DNA of 64,000 nucleotides from Micropruina glycogenica (GCF_039524395.1 NZ_BAAAGO010000022.1), one strand, 5' to 3'. Positions 23,877 to 32,878 are shown, numbered from the stretch's first letter. Made by a program: numbers and translations. Notes: generated from the letters alone by a model not told the origin.

Positions 23877-23944
23877 ACGTAACTGCCCCTGTGACACGTC
23901 GCTGCCCGCACGCAGGCAGCGATGTGTCAGAAAGGCAGCTACGT
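23877..23944. repeat. 68-bp near-palindrome in the hemCD / HAD divergent gap
   Basis: Outer arms ACGTAACTGCC and GGCAGCTACGT, inner arms TGACACGTCGCTGCC (23891-) and GGCAGCGATGTGTCA, around an 8-nt loop. Pairing is nearly continuous over the whole element. It sits upstream of both divergent genes rather than at a 3' end, so it is not an ordinary terminator. It may be a REP-type element or an operator. Confidence 0.7.
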
Positions 23945-24069
23945 TGGCATCCAGCGTCATCACCCGTGAGCACGGGTTCGCTGGGCGACTCGGTGACTCG
24001 ACGGAGCGGACGCAGGGAGCACGCGTCCAAATTTTGTAGTCATTTCAACTAATAAGGCAGAATGGTGGT

Positions 24070-24849
24070 ATGAGCAAAGCTCGTAACATTGAATGCTGGC
24101 TGACCGACATGGACGGCGTGCTGGTTCATGAAGAACAGGCGCTGCCCGGGGCGGCCGAACTGATCCAGCGCTGGGTCGACACCTCGAAACGGTTCCTGGT
24201 GCTCACCAACAACTCCCTGTTCACGCCGCGTGACCTGTCGGCGCGGTTGAAGCGGTCGGGCCTGCGCATTCCGCAAGACAACATCTGGACCTCAGCCATG
24301 GCCACCGGCGCGTTTCTGAAGACCCAGCCGGGCGACAAGACCGCCTACGTGATCGGCGAGGCGGGGCTGACGTTCGCGTTGCACGACGCGGGCTTCGTGC
24401 TCACCGACGACGACCCCGACTTCGTGGTGCTGGGCGAGACCCGCACCTTCTCGTTCGAGGCGATCACCAAGGCGATCCGGCTGATCAGCAACGGGTCGCG
24501 GTTCATCGTGACCAACCCCGACACCACCGGCCCCAGCAAGGACGGGCTGCTGCCCGCGGCCGGTGCCGTGGCGGCGATGATCACCGCGGCGACCAACCGC
24601 CAGCCCTACGTGGTGGGCAAGCCGAACCCGATGATGTTCCGCTCGGCGATGCGTCGCATCGAGGCGCACTCCGAGACCACCGCGATGATCGGCGACCGTA
24701 TGGACACCGACATCGTGGCCGGCATGGAGGCGGGCCTGCACACCGTGCTGGTGCTCACCGGGCTGACCACCGAGGCCGACGTGGCGACGTACCCCTTCCG
24801 TCCCAACCAAATCCTCAACGGCGTGCACGAACTGGTCGACCAGATCTGA
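24070..24849 (+). CDS. HAD-IIA family hydrolase (NagD-like)
   Basis: Phosphatase of 259 residues from the haloacid dehalogenase superfamily. Motif I with the nucleophile is 'WLTDMDGVLVHE', motif II 'FLVLTNNSLFTPRDL' (Thr/Asn), and motifs III/IV 'VGKPNPMMF' and 'MIGDRMDTDIVAGMEAGLHTVLVLTG' (in parts). The C2A cap domain between motifs II and III defines subclass IIA. Possible substrates are nucleotides or p-nitrophenyl phosphate-like compounds; the physiological one is unknown. ATG 24070 follows an AT-rich stretch (TTTTGTAGTCATTTCAACTA) likely to hold the promoter. Confidence 0.9.
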   Translation: MSKARNIECWLTDMDGVLVHEEQALPGAAELIQRWVDTSKRFLVLTNNSLFTPRDLSARLKRSGLRIPQDNIWTSAMATGAFLKTQPGDKTAYVIGEAGLTFALHDAGFVLTDDDPDFVVLGETRTFSFEAITKAIRLISNGSRFIVTNPDTTGPSKDGLLPAAGAVAAMITAATNRQPYVVGKPNPMMFRSAMRRIEAHSETTAMIGDRMDTDIVAGMEAGLHTVLVLTGLTTEADVATYPFRPNQILNGVHELVDQI

Positions 24850-24868
24850 GTACGGCCAGCGGGCGACG

Positions 24869-24958
24869 CCGTCATGCCGGCGACAGCGCAACAGAATGCT
24901 GAGCTGAGCAGTACACCGGCCGGCTGGGACGCCGTCATTCCGGCGAAAGCCGGTGTAC
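24869..24958. repeat. GCCGTCATnCCGGC repeats with hairpin
   Basis: Two related units (GACGCCGTCATGCCGGCGA at about 24866 and GACGCCGTCATTCCGGCGA at about 24928). The second is inside a perfect 10-bp inverted repeat, GTACACCGGC (24911-24920) with GCCGGTGTAC (24949-24958). It could terminate the HAD message. Confidence 0.65.
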
Positions 24959-25029
24959 GCCACGTTGTCGCAGATCCGCACGAGCTCCAAAGTCGATCAC
25001 GGGCTGAGTCTCGGCGACCGGTTCCGAAT

Positions 25030-25057
25030 GGAATAATCATTCCTTGTGCGGCATAGT
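25030..25057 (+). promoter_or_regulatory. ARG box and argC promoter
   Basis: GGAAT-AATC-ATTCC (25030-25043) is a near-ideal ArgR half-site pair in an AT-rich patch. A -10-like CATAGT (25052-25057) lies 7 nt before ATG 25065, and the box covers the -35/spacer region, so ArgR-arginine binding would block transcription of the arg cluster. Confidence 0.7.
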
Positions 25058-25064
25058 AATGCCC

Positions 25065-26120
25065 ATGACCCTTCGGATCGCCGTGTCGGGCTGCACCGGG
25101 TACGCCGGGGGCGAGGTGCTCCGGCTGCTCCTGCAGCACCCGGGCGTCACGATCGGCAACCTCACCGCCAAGTCGAGCGCCGGTTCGAAGCTGGGCCAAC
25201 ACCAGCCGCACCTGCTGCCGCTGGCCGACGCGGACGTACTCGACACCACCGTTGACAGCCTGGCCGGCCACGACGTGATCGTTCTCGCGCTGCCGCACGG
25301 CACCTCGGGCGAGATCGCCGCACAACTGGCCGAAGCCTCGCCCGATTCGATGTTGATCGATCTGGGCGCCGACCACCGGCTCGAATCCGCGGAGGCCTGG
25401 ACGACCTACTACGGGGGCGAGCACCCCGGCACCTGGACCTACGGCATGCCCGAACTGCTCCTGGCCGAGGGCGCCAAACAGCGCGACCACCTGCGCACCG
25501 CCACCCGCATCGCAGTGCCCGGCTGTAACGTCACCGCGGTCACGTTCGCGCTCGCGCCCGGCATCGCGGCCGGCCTGATCGAGCCCACCGACCTGGTCGC
25601 GGTGCTGGCCAACGGCGTCAGCGGGGCCGGCAAATCGCTCAAGCCGCACCTGCTGGCCTCCGAGATCCACGGGTCGGCCAGCCCGTACGGCGTCGGCGGC
25701 GTGCACCGGCATATTCCCGAGATCGAGCAGAACCTCGGCAAGAGCCGCGGCGACCAGATTCGGATTAGCTTCACCCCCACCCTGGTGCCGATGGCCCGCG
25801 GCATTCTCGCCACCTGCACGGCCCGGCTGGCTCCCGGTACCGATCCCGCGACCATCCGCGAGGCCTGGCAACAGGCCTACGCCCACGAGGCGTTCGTCCA
25901 CCTGCTGCCCGAGGGCCAGTGGCCGAGCACGGCCGCCACCCTGGGCGCCAACACCGCTCTGGTGCAGGTCACCGTCGACCAGCGTGCCGAACGCCTGGTC
26001 GCGATCTGCGCGATCGACAATCTGGTCAAGGGCACCGCGGGCGCGGCCGTTCAGTCGATGAACCTGGCCCGCGGCCTGCCCGAACACACCGGCCTCACCA
26101 CGATCGGAGTAGCACCGTGA
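25065..26120 (+). CDS. argC: N-acetyl-gamma-glutamyl-phosphate reductase
   Basis: NADPH-dependent reductase giving N-acetylglutamate semialdehyde, third step of arginine synthesis. The Rossmann start is 'RIAVSGCTGYAGGEVLRLLL'; the active-site cysteine lies in 'AVPGCNVTAVTFAL' and the histidine region in 'HRHIPEIEQNL'. The product has 351 residues from ATG 25065, with ATG 25059 (MPMTL) as an alternative. I favour 25065 because it fits a leaderless start. It is the first gene of argC-J-B-D-R-H and overlaps argJ by 4 nt (GTGA). Confidence 0.95.
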   Translation: MTLRIAVSGCTGYAGGEVLRLLLQHPGVTIGNLTAKSSAGSKLGQHQPHLLPLADADVLDTTVDSLAGHDVIVLALPHGTSGEIAAQLAEASPDSMLIDLGADHRLESAEAWTTYYGGEHPGTWTYGMPELLLAEGAKQRDHLRTATRIAVPGCNVTAVTFALAPGIAAGLIEPTDLVAVLANGVSGAGKSLKPHLLASEIHGSASPYGVGGVHRHIPEIEQNLGKSRGDQIRISFTPTLVPMARGILATCTARLAPGTDPATIREAWQQAYAHEAFVHLLPEGQWPSTAATLGANTALVQVTVDQRAERLVAICAIDNLVKGTAGAAVQSMNLARGLPEHTGLTTIGVAP

Positions 26121-27271
26121 GCGTCACCACCCCCAAGGGCTTCACCGCGGCCGGCGTCACCGCCGGCATCAAGGCGTCCGGACGCCCCGACCTGGCCCTC
26201 GTGGTCAACAACGGCCCCGACGCCCACGCCGCCGCCGTGTTCACCAGCAACGCGTTCAAGGCCGCCCCAGTGCTGTGGTCGCGCGACGCCGCCGCCGACG
26301 GACGGCTCGCCGCCGTCGTGCTCAACTCGGGCGGCGCCAACGCCTGCACCGGACGCGCCGGCCTGGCAGACGCCCGGCAGATGGCCGAATGGACGGCCGA
26401 GGCGATCGGCGCCGACGTCACCGACGTGGCGGTCTGCTCCACCGGGCTGATCGGCGTCCGACTGCCCATGGATAGGGTGCTGGCCGGCATCGAGCTCGCC
26501 ACCCAGGACCTGTCCGACGAGGGCGGCCCGGCCGCCGCCGAGGCGATCATGACCACCGACACCGTGCCCAAGACGGCCGAGTACCACTCGCCGCACCACT
26601 GGGCGATCGGCGGCATGGCGAAGGGCGCGGGCATGCTCGCCCCCGCCCTGGCCACCATGCTCGTGGTGATCACCACCGACGCCGTGGTCGCGGCCGACGA
26701 CCTGGCGAGCGCCCTCACCACCGCCACCTCGTTCACCTTCGACCGCACCGACTCCGACGGCTGCATGTCGACCAACGACACGGTGATGCTGCTGGCCAGC
26801 GGGGCGTCCGGCGAGGCCGCCGACCCCGAGGAGTTCACCGAGGCGCTCACCGGCGTCTGTCACTCGCTCGCCATGCAACTGCTGGCCGACTCCGAGGGCA
26901 GTTCGCACGACATCGAGGTCACCGTGGCCGGGGCCGCGTCCGAGGCCGACGCGCTGGCGGTGGCCCGCGCGATCGCTCGCAGCAACCTGTTCAAGTGCGC
27001 CGTGTTCGGCAACGACCCCAACTGGGGTCGGGTGCTGGCCGCCGCCGGCACCGTGGCCGCCGAGTTCGATCCCGACCATGTCGACGTCTCGTTCAACGGA
27101 ATCGGTGTCTTCGTGGACGGACAGCTCGGCGCCGACCGCGCCGAAGTCGACCTCACGGGCCGCGACGTGGTGGTCGACGTCAACCTGCATGCGGGCGAGG
27201 CGACGGCCACCATCTGGACTAACGATCTCACCTACGACTACGTCAAAGAGAACGCGGAGTACTCCACATGA
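26117..27271 (+). CDS. argJ: Glutamate N-acetyltransferase / ornithine acetyltransferase
   Basis: Self-cleaving Ntn-type enzyme of 384 residues. It recycles acetyl groups from N-acetylornithine to glutamate. The autocleavage site is visible at 'AEAIMTTDTVPK', where the second Thr becomes the nucleophile of the beta chain. Other family stretches are 'VVLNSGGANACTG', 'VCSTGLIGVRLPMDRV' and 'KCAVFGNDPNWGRVLAAAG'. Whether it is mono- or bifunctional depends on an argA elsewhere. The start GTG 26117 overlaps argC, and its stop overlaps argB (ATGA). Confidence 0.96.
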   Translation: MSVTTPKGFTAAGVTAGIKASGRPDLALVVNNGPDAHAAAVFTSNAFKAAPVLWSRDAAADGRLAAVVLNSGGANACTGRAGLADARQMAEWTAEAIGADVTDVAVCSTGLIGVRLPMDRVLAGIELATQDLSDEGGPAAAEAIMTTDTVPKTAEYHSPHHWAIGGMAKGAGMLAPALATMLVVITTDAVVAADDLASALTTATSFTFDRTDSDGCMSTNDTVMLLASGASGEAADPEEFTEALTGVCHSLAMQLLADSEGSSHDIEVTVAGAASEADALAVARAIARSNLFKCAVFGNDPNWGRVLAAAGTVAAEFDPDHVDVSFNGIGVFVDGQLGADRAEVDLTGRDVVVDVNLHAGEATATIWTNDLTYDYVKENAEYST

Positions 27272-28260
27272 CCCCCACCACCCGCTCGCGGGAGACCGCG
27301 GCGCGGGTCATCGCCAAGGCCGAAACCCTGATCGAGGCGCTGCCGTGGCTCGAGCGGTACGTCGGCAGCGTGATCGTGGTCAAGTACGGCGGCAACGCGA
27401 TGATCAACGACGACCTCAAGCGCGCCTTCGCCGACGACATCGTGTTCCTACGCCGCTGCGGGCTGAAGCCAGTGGTGGTGCACGGCGGCGGGCCGCAGAT
27501 CTCGTCGATGCTGGGCCGGCTGGGCATCACGTCCGAGTTCAAGGGCGGGCTGCGAGTCACCTCGCCCGAGGCCATGGACGTGGTGCGCATGGTGCTCGTG
27601 GGGCAGGTGGGACGCGAACTCGTCGGCCTGCTCAACGCCCACGGCCCCCTCGCGGTCGGCCTGTCGGGTGAAGACGCCGGGCTGTTCACCGCCACCCGCC
27701 GGGGCGTCACCATCGACGGCGAGGAGCACGACATCGGCCTGGTCGGCGAGGTCACCCAGGTGCGTCCCGAGACGGTGCTCGACCTGATCGACGCCGGCCG
27801 CATTCCGGTGATCGCCACCGTCGCTCCCGACGAAGACGGCAACGTGCACAACGTGAACGCCGACACCGCCGCCGGGGCGCTCGCGGTGGCGCTGAACGCC
27901 GAGCGGTTGGTGGTGCTCACCGATGTCGAGGGGTTGTACGCCGACTGGCCGGCCAGTTCCGAGGTCATCGCCCGCATCTCCAGCACCGAACTCAAGGCGC
28001 TGCTGCCCAGCCTCGAGGCGGGCATGATCCCCAAGATGGAGGCCTGCCTGCAGGCCGTGCAGGGTGGCGTCGACCGGGCCACGATCATCGACGGACGGGT
28101 GCCGCACAGCCTGCTGCTCGAGATCTTCACCAGCGAGGGGCTGGGCACGATGATCGTGCCGGACGACGACACGCAGTCGGTCGAGCGTGTCGAGACCCCC
28201 GCTCCGTTGGTCGAGCCTGTCGAGACCCCGCCGGCCGAGTCTGCCGGAGCTGACTCATGA
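27268..28260 (+). CDS. argB: Acetylglutamate kinase
   Basis: Amino acid kinase that phosphorylates N-acetylglutamate, normally the arginine-feedback step. The phosphate-binding 'VVKYGGNAMI', substrate loop 'PVVVHGGGPQISSMLGRLG', and 'VNADTAAGALAVALNAERLVVLTDVEG' (in parts) are all present. The protein has 330 residues, about 30 longer than usual. The extra C-terminus from residue about 304 (VERVETPAPLVEPVETP) is encoded by two copies of the GGTCGAG..GTCGAGACC dispersed repeat. The kinase core looks intact. It overlaps argJ and argD by 4 nt each. Confidence 0.95.
   Translation: MTPTTRSRETAARVIAKAETLIEALPWLERYVGSVIVVKYGGNAMINDDLKRAFADDIVFLRRCGLKPVVVHGGGPQISSMLGRLGITSEFKGGLRVTSPEAMDVVRMVLVGQVGRELVGLLNAHGPLAVGLSGEDAGLFTATRRGVTIDGEEHDIGLVGEVTQVRPETVLDLIDAGRIPVIATVAPDEDGNVHNVNADTAAGALAVALNAERLVVLTDVEGLYADWPASSEVIARISSTELKALLPSLEAGMIPKMEACLQAVQGGVDRATIIDGRVPHSLLLEIFTSEGLGTMIVPDDDTQSVERVETPAPLVEPVETPPAESAGADS
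28179..28227 (+). repeat. GGTCGAG..GTCGAGACC repeats in the argB 3' end
   Basis: Two copies of the 19-bp unit, GGTCGAGCGTGTCGAGACC (28179-28197) and GGTCGAGCCTGTCGAGACC (28209-28227), 30 nt apart. They form the non-conserved C-terminal tail of ArgB. Confidence 0.9.
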
Positions 28261-29462
28261 CCCTCACGCCGCCGGTCGGCGCGCAGGCCGAGCTCACCAG
28301 CCAGTACACCGGGTCGGTCATGAACACCTTCGGCCCACCCAAGCGCGTGTTCGTGCGCGGCGAGGGTGTGCACCTGTGGGACGCCGACGGCAACCGCTAC
28401 CTCGACCTGCTCGCCGGGCTGGCGGTCAACTCGCTCGGCCACGCGCACCCGCAGGTGATCGGCGCCATCTCGGCGCAGTTGTCGACGCTGGGCCACGTGT
28501 CGAACTTCTTCGCCACACCCACCCAGATCGCGCTCGCCGAGAAGCTGGACGCCCTGGTCACCGCCAACGCCCCCGGCCTGCCCGCCCGGGTGTTCTTCAC
28601 CAACTCGGGCACCGAGGCCAACGAGGCCGGGTTCAAGATCACCCGCCGCACCGGCCGCACCCGGCTGATCGCCATGGACGGCTCGTTTCACGGCCGCAGC
28701 CTCGGCGCGCTGGCGCTGACCAGCAACCCCGCCTATCGCGAGCCGTTCGAACCGCTGCCCGGCGACGTCACGTTCGTACCCTACGGCGACGAGGCCGCCC
28801 TCGCCGAGGTCTTGGACGACACCGTGGCAGCCGTCATTCTCGAACCGATCCAGGGCGAGAACGGGGTCGTCGAACCACCGGCGGGCTACCTGGCGAAGGT
28901 GCGTGAACTGACCAGCGCGGTCGGCGCGCTGCTGTGGATCGACGAGGTGCAGACCGGCATCGGGCGCTGCGGCGACTGGCTGGCCAGCAGCGCGTCCGGG
29001 GTGACCGGTGACATCGTCACCTTCGCCAAGGGTCTCGGCAACGGGTTTCCGATCGGCGCCTGCGTGGCCACCGGCCCGGCGGCCACCCTGCTCGGCCCCG
29101 GCTCGCACGGCACCACGTTCGGCGGCAACCCGGTGGGCGCGGCCGCCGGGCTGGCCGTGCTCGGCATCATCGAGCGCGACGGGCTGCTGCAGCGCGTCCA
29201 CGAGGCGGGGGAGCGGCTCGCCGCTTCGATCACGGCACTCGGCCACCCGCGCATCGACCACGTGCGCGGCCGCGGGCTGCTGCGCGGCGTGGTGCTCACC
29301 GAACCGATCGCGCCCGCGGTGGCCGACGCCGCGTTGGCCGCCGGTTTCGTGATCAACGCCCCGCGGCCCACCGTGGTGCGGCTGGCGCCACCCTTGATCG
29401 TTCCCGACGCCGAACTCGACCGGTTCGTCGCTGCGCTGCCCGGCCTGCTGGACTCGGTATGA
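28257..29462 (+). CDS. argD: Acetylornithine aminotransferase
   Basis: PLP-dependent class III aminotransferase of 401 residues that converts N-acetylglutamate semialdehyde to N-acetylornithine. It shows 'YLDLLAGLAVNSLGHAHPQV', the glycine-rich 'VFFTNSGTEANEAGFKITRRTGR', 'LLWIDEVQTGIGRCGDW' with the pyridine-N aspartate, and the lysine in 'DIVTFAKGLGNGFPIGACV'. The start overlaps argB (ATGA) and its stop overlaps argR. In most actinobacteria argF comes next; here argR follows directly. Confidence 0.96.
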   Translation: MTLTPPVGAQAELTSQYTGSVMNTFGPPKRVFVRGEGVHLWDADGNRYLDLLAGLAVNSLGHAHPQVIGAISAQLSTLGHVSNFFATPTQIALAEKLDALVTANAPGLPARVFFTNSGTEANEAGFKITRRTGRTRLIAMDGSFHGRSLGALALTSNPAYREPFEPLPGDVTFVPYGDEAALAEVLDDTVAAVILEPIQGENGVVEPPAGYLAKVRELTSAVGALLWIDEVQTGIGRCGDWLASSASGVTGDIVTFAKGLGNGFPIGACVATGPAATLLGPGSHGTTFGGNPVGAAAGLAVLGIIERDGLLQRVHEAGERLAASITALGHPRIDHVRGRGLLRGVVLTEPIAPAVADAALAAGFVINAPRPTVVRLAPPLIVPDAELDRFVAALPGLLDSV

Positions 29463-29956
29463 CCGAGCAACGCACCCCGCAGACCAAGACCGCGCGACAG
29501 GCCCGCATCGTCGAGTTGATCACCAGGCAGAGCGTGCGGTCGCAGACCGAGCTGGTGCAGTTGCTGGCGGCCGAGGGGGTCGTGGTCACCCAGGGCACGC
29601 TGAGCAAGGATCTGGTCGACGTGGGTGCGGTCCGGGTGCGGCAGGGCGACGGCGACCTCGGCTATGCGCTGCTGGCCGCCGAGCGCGCGAGTGATTCGAC
29701 GGCAACGGTGCGACTGTCGCGGCTCTGCGCGGAGTTGTTGGTGTCGGCCGAGGGTTCGGCCAATCTCGCGGTGCTGCGCACCCCGCCCGGCGCCGCGCAG
29801 TTCTTCGCCTCGGCCATCGACCGGGTGGCGCTGCCCGAGGTGCTGGGCACGATCGCCGGCGACGACACCATCGCGGTGATCACCCGCGACCCGGCCGGCG
29901 GCAGCAGACTGGCCGAAACCATGCTGGCCATGAGCCACAACCCACGAACGGAGTGA
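29459..29956 (+). CDS. argR: Arginine repressor ArgR
   Basis: Transcription factor of 165 residues. The N-terminal winged helix is 'TARQARIVELITRQSVRSQTELVQLLAAEGVVVTQGTLSKDLVD' (seen as consecutive helices), and the C-terminal arginine-binding hexamerisation domain carries 'LAVLRTPPGAAQFFASAIDR' and 'LGTIAGDDTIAVITRDP' with the conserved GDDT. It should bind the box upstream of argC and so control its own operon. ATG 29459 overlaps the argD stop. Confidence 0.95.
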   Translation: MTEQRTPQTKTARQARIVELITRQSVRSQTELVQLLAAEGVVVTQGTLSKDLVDVGAVRVRQGDGDLGYALLAAERASDSTATVRLSRLCAELLVSAEGSANLAVLRTPPGAAQFFASAIDRVALPEVLGTIAGDDTIAVITRDPAGGSRLAETMLAMSHNPRTE

Positions 29957-29957
29957 G

Positions 29958-31466
29958 ATGACCGACGCGACCGCTGGTCGAGACCCCGACCCCACCGCCC
30001 AGGGACGGCTCTGGGGCGGCCGCTTCGCGGGCGGCCCGGCCGATGCAATGTTCGCGCTGTCGGTGTCGACGCACTTCGACTGGCGACTCGCCCGGCATGA
30101 CCTGGCCGGCTCGCGGGCGCACGCCAAGGCACTGGCGTCGGCCGGGCTGCTGACCGACGACGAGCTGGCCGCGATGCTGGCCGGCATCGACGCGCTCGAG
30201 GCCGATGTGGTCTCGGGCGCCTACACCGCCGCCGCCACCGACGAAGACGTGCACGGCTCGCTCGAACGGGGCCTGATCGAACGGGTGGGCCCCGAACTGG
30301 GTGGACGGCTGCGCGCCGGCCGGTCGCGCAACGACCAGATCGCCACCCTGATCCGGCTGTACCTGCGGGACGAGCTGCGGGTGGTGGCCGAGGGCGTCCA
30401 ACTGGTGGTGGTCGCGCTGTATGAGCAGGCGCGCACCCATCTGGGCGCCCCGATGCCCGGCCGCACCCACCTGCAGTCGGCCCAGCCGGTGCTGCTCAGC
30501 CATCACCTGCTGGCGCACGCCTGGCCGTTGCTGCGTGACTTCGGGCGCATCCAGGATCTCGACCGGCGGCTCGCCTTTTCGCCGTACGGGTCGGCCGCGC
30601 TGGCCGGCACGTCGCTTGGCCTCGACCCCGAACTGGTGGCCGCCGAACTCGGCTTCAACGGCTCGGTGCCCAACTCGATCGACGGCACGGCGGCCCGCGA
30701 CCTGGTGGCCGAGGCGGCGTTCGTGCTGGCCATGATCGGGGTCGACCTGTCGCGCATCGCCGAAGAGGTGATCCTGTGGTCGACCGTCGAGTTCGGCTTC
30801 GTCACCCTCGACGACGCCTGGTCGACCGGATCGTCGATCATGCCGCAGAAGAAGAATCCCGACGTCGCCGAACTGGCCCGCGGCAAGGCCGGACGGCTGA
30901 TCGGCAACCTGACCGGCCTGTTGGCCACGCTGAAAGGCCTGCCGCTGGCCTACAACCGCGACCTACAAGAAGACAAGGAGCCGGTGTTCGACTCCCTCGA
31001 CCAGCTGCGGGTGGTGCTGCCGGCGATGGCCGGCATGATCGAGACGCTCACGTTTCACACCGACCGCATGGCCGAGCTGGCGCCGCGCGGATTCTCGCTG
31101 GCCACCGACGTGGCCGACTGGCTCGTGCGGCAACGGGTGCCGTTCGCGCAGGCTCACGAGATCTCTGGCGCGGCCGTGCGCTACTGCGAGGCCCGTGGCA
31201 TGGAACTCACCGACCTGACGGCCGCCGACCTGCCGTCCATCGATGAGCGACTGACCCCCGAGGTGTTGAGCGTGCTCAGCGTGGCCGGCTCGATCGCGTC
31301 CAGAAACGCCCGCGGCGGCACCGCGCAGGCCGCGGTGGAACAGCAACTGCGCGAGGTCAACGACGCCATCGACTCGATCAACGACTGGCTGCCGACGGCA
31401 CCCGTCCCATCTCAGGGCGAATCCCAACCCATCGGTTACTGGACGGCGGAACGCCCCGACGCGTAG
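29958..31466 (+). CDS. argH: Argininosuccinate lyase
   Basis: Fumarase/aspartase-superfamily enzyme of 502 residues that splits argininosuccinate into arginine and fumarate. The signature 'GSSIMPQKKNPDVAELARG' holds the catalytic serine loop. 'TDEDVHGSLERGLIERVG' and 'GRSRNDQIATLIRLYLRDEL' are also conserved. It starts 1 nt after the argR stop. argG, which supplies its substrate, is not in the window although it usually lies between argR and argH. The last about 30 residues are an unconserved tail. Confidence 0.96.
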   Translation: MTDATAGRDPDPTAQGRLWGGRFAGGPADAMFALSVSTHFDWRLARHDLAGSRAHAKALASAGLLTDDELAAMLAGIDALEADVVSGAYTAAATDEDVHGSLERGLIERVGPELGGRLRAGRSRNDQIATLIRLYLRDELRVVAEGVQLVVVALYEQARTHLGAPMPGRTHLQSAQPVLLSHHLLAHAWPLLRDFGRIQDLDRRLAFSPYGSAALAGTSLGLDPELVAAELGFNGSVPNSIDGTAARDLVAEAAFVLAMIGVDLSRIAEEVILWSTVEFGFVTLDDAWSTGSSIMPQKKNPDVAELARGKAGRLIGNLTGLLATLKGLPLAYNRDLQEDKEPVFDSLDQLRVVLPAMAGMIETLTFHTDRMAELAPRGFSLATDVADWLVRQRVPFAQAHEISGAAVRYCEARGMELTDLTAADLPSIDERLTPEVLSVLSVAGSIASRNARGGTAQAAVEQQLREVNDAIDSINDWLPTAPVPSQGESQPIGYWTAERPDA

Positions 31467-31504
31467 GGCGGCGGGCGACCGCTCGTCAGTGCGGCGGGCA
31501 CTTC

Positions 31505-31534
31505 CGTTATGCCGGCGGACGCCGGAATCTCTGG
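31505..31534 (+). repeat. CCGGCGGACGCCGG hairpin repeat
   Basis: GTTATGCCGGCGGACGCCGG followed by AATCTCTGG, close to the copy at 6444-6470. It lies after argH, between convergent genes. Confidence 0.6.
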
Positions 31535-31553
31535 CGTGACCGGAACCGATGCC

Positions 31554-31660
31554 GGCATCGATCAGTGGCGCCGGGTCAGCTTTCTGGTGCCGGGAAATAA
31601 CGTGGCACCTCAGACTCATCAGGGCAGCAAGCACCGATGCCGGCATCGGTTGCCGACTCA
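31554..31660 (+). repeat. About 105-bp dispersed repeat, copy B
   Basis: Homologous over its length to 8521-8627 in the same orientation. It contains an 18-bp perfect palindrome, ACCGATGCCGGCATCGGT (31633-31650), where copy A has a hairpin with a longer stem. It sits between convergent argH and the MFS gene. Confidence 0.75.
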
Positions 31661-31678
31661 GGAGGGCCGCGGACGTTC

Positions 31679-32878
31679 TCACCGCCGTCCCAGCGGCGCC
31701 AACACCACGACCGCCAGCAGAATCGGCACGGTGGTCAGCGCCAACCCGGCGAATCCGATCGAGTTCAACACGGCGCCAGCGCCGGTGGCGCCCACTGCCG
31801 CGACCAGGCTCATCATGAAATCGTTGCGCCCCTGCCGCTGGGTTCGGACGGCTTCGGCCGACGCTTCGGTCAGTAACGTGGACCCCGCCACGGTCGCCGC
31901 GCTCCAACCCAGACCCAGCAGCACGAGGGCGATGGTCACCGCCGCCGTGTCGTGCTGCCCGAAGGCGATCACCGCCATGCACCCGGCCAGAATCGCGTAC
32001 CCCAGCACGATCGTCGGCACCCGACCCCAGCGATCGGCGAGCAGCCCGAACACCGGCGACAACCCGTACATGCCCGCGATGTGCAGGCTGATCGTCAGCC
32101 CCACGATGGTGAGCGTGGCCCCGTGGTGCAGCAGATGCACCGGCGTCATCGCCATGATCGACACCATCACGCCGTGCGCACCCACGATCGCCACCGTCGC
32201 GTAGCGGGCCGCCACCGGACGATCCGCGCATGCGATTCGTGCCGCCGCCGCGTCATGCGCCGCCACCACCCGCTGCGCCAGCAGCAGCGGGTCGGGCCGC
32301 AGCGCCACCAGGTACAACACGATGCCCGCGAGCTGGGCCACGACCGTGAACACATATGCCCCGGTGAGCGGCGGCATGCCCACCGCAGCTCCCACAACTT
32401 CGCCCGGGCCCACCAGGTTGGGGCCCAACACGGCACCGATGGTGGTCGTCCACACCACGATCGACAGGTCGCGGCCGCGCGAGGCGTCCGTGGCCAGGTC
32501 GGCGGCCGCGAAGCGGGACTGCAAGTTGGCCGCCTGCCCCGCTCCGATCAGCACGAATCCGGTCAACAGCAGGGGGAACGCGTGCCCCGCGACCGCGGCG
32601 ATCACCAGCCCCACGCCCACCAGGGCCACCGTCATGCCGGTGGCGAGCGCGGGCCGCCGACCCCATCGCCTGGCCAGCGCCGCCAGCGGCACCGCCGTGA
32701 GCGCCGTGCCGAGCGTGATCGCCGCGGTGGCGAGGCCCGACAACGCGTCGCTGCCCGACAGGTGCGCAGCCAGCACCGCACCGAGCGAAACCGTGGCGCC
32801 GAAACTGATTCCGCCCAGCACCTGACCCACCGACAAAACGGCGATGGTGCGGCGCTGCACGGCGCTCAGATCGGTCAC
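31679..32878 (-). CDS. MFS transporter
   Basis: Major facilitator protein of 399 residues with about twelve hydrophobic segments in two halves. The loop 2-3 signature is visible as 'ALARRWGRRPALATGM', and its counterpart in the second half as 'GLLADRWGRVPTIVLGYAIL'. The N-half motif C-like region 'GQVLGGISFGATVSLGAVLA' suits a drug/H+ antiporter-type member, but the substrate cannot be named. It is convergent with argH and separated from the response regulator gene by a long hairpin. Confidence 0.9.
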   Translation of the reverse strand: MTDLSAVQRRTIAVLSVGQVLGGISFGATVSLGAVLAAHLSGSDALSGLATAAITLGTALTAVPLAALARRWGRRPALATGMTVALVGVGLVIAAVAGHAFPLLLTGFVLIGAGQAANLQSRFAAADLATDASRGRDLSIVVWTTTIGAVLGPNLVGPGEVVGAAVGMPPLTGAYVFTVVAQLAGIVLYLVALRPDPLLLAQRVVAAHDAAAARIACADRPVAARYATVAIVGAHGVMVSIMAMTPVHLLHHGATLTIVGLTISLHIAGMYGLSPVFGLLADRWGRVPTIVLGYAILAGCMAVIAFGQHDTAAVTIALVLLGLGWSAATVAGSTLLTEASAEAVRTQRQGRNDFMMSLVAAVGATGAGAVLNSIGFAGLALTTVPILLAVVVLAPLGRR

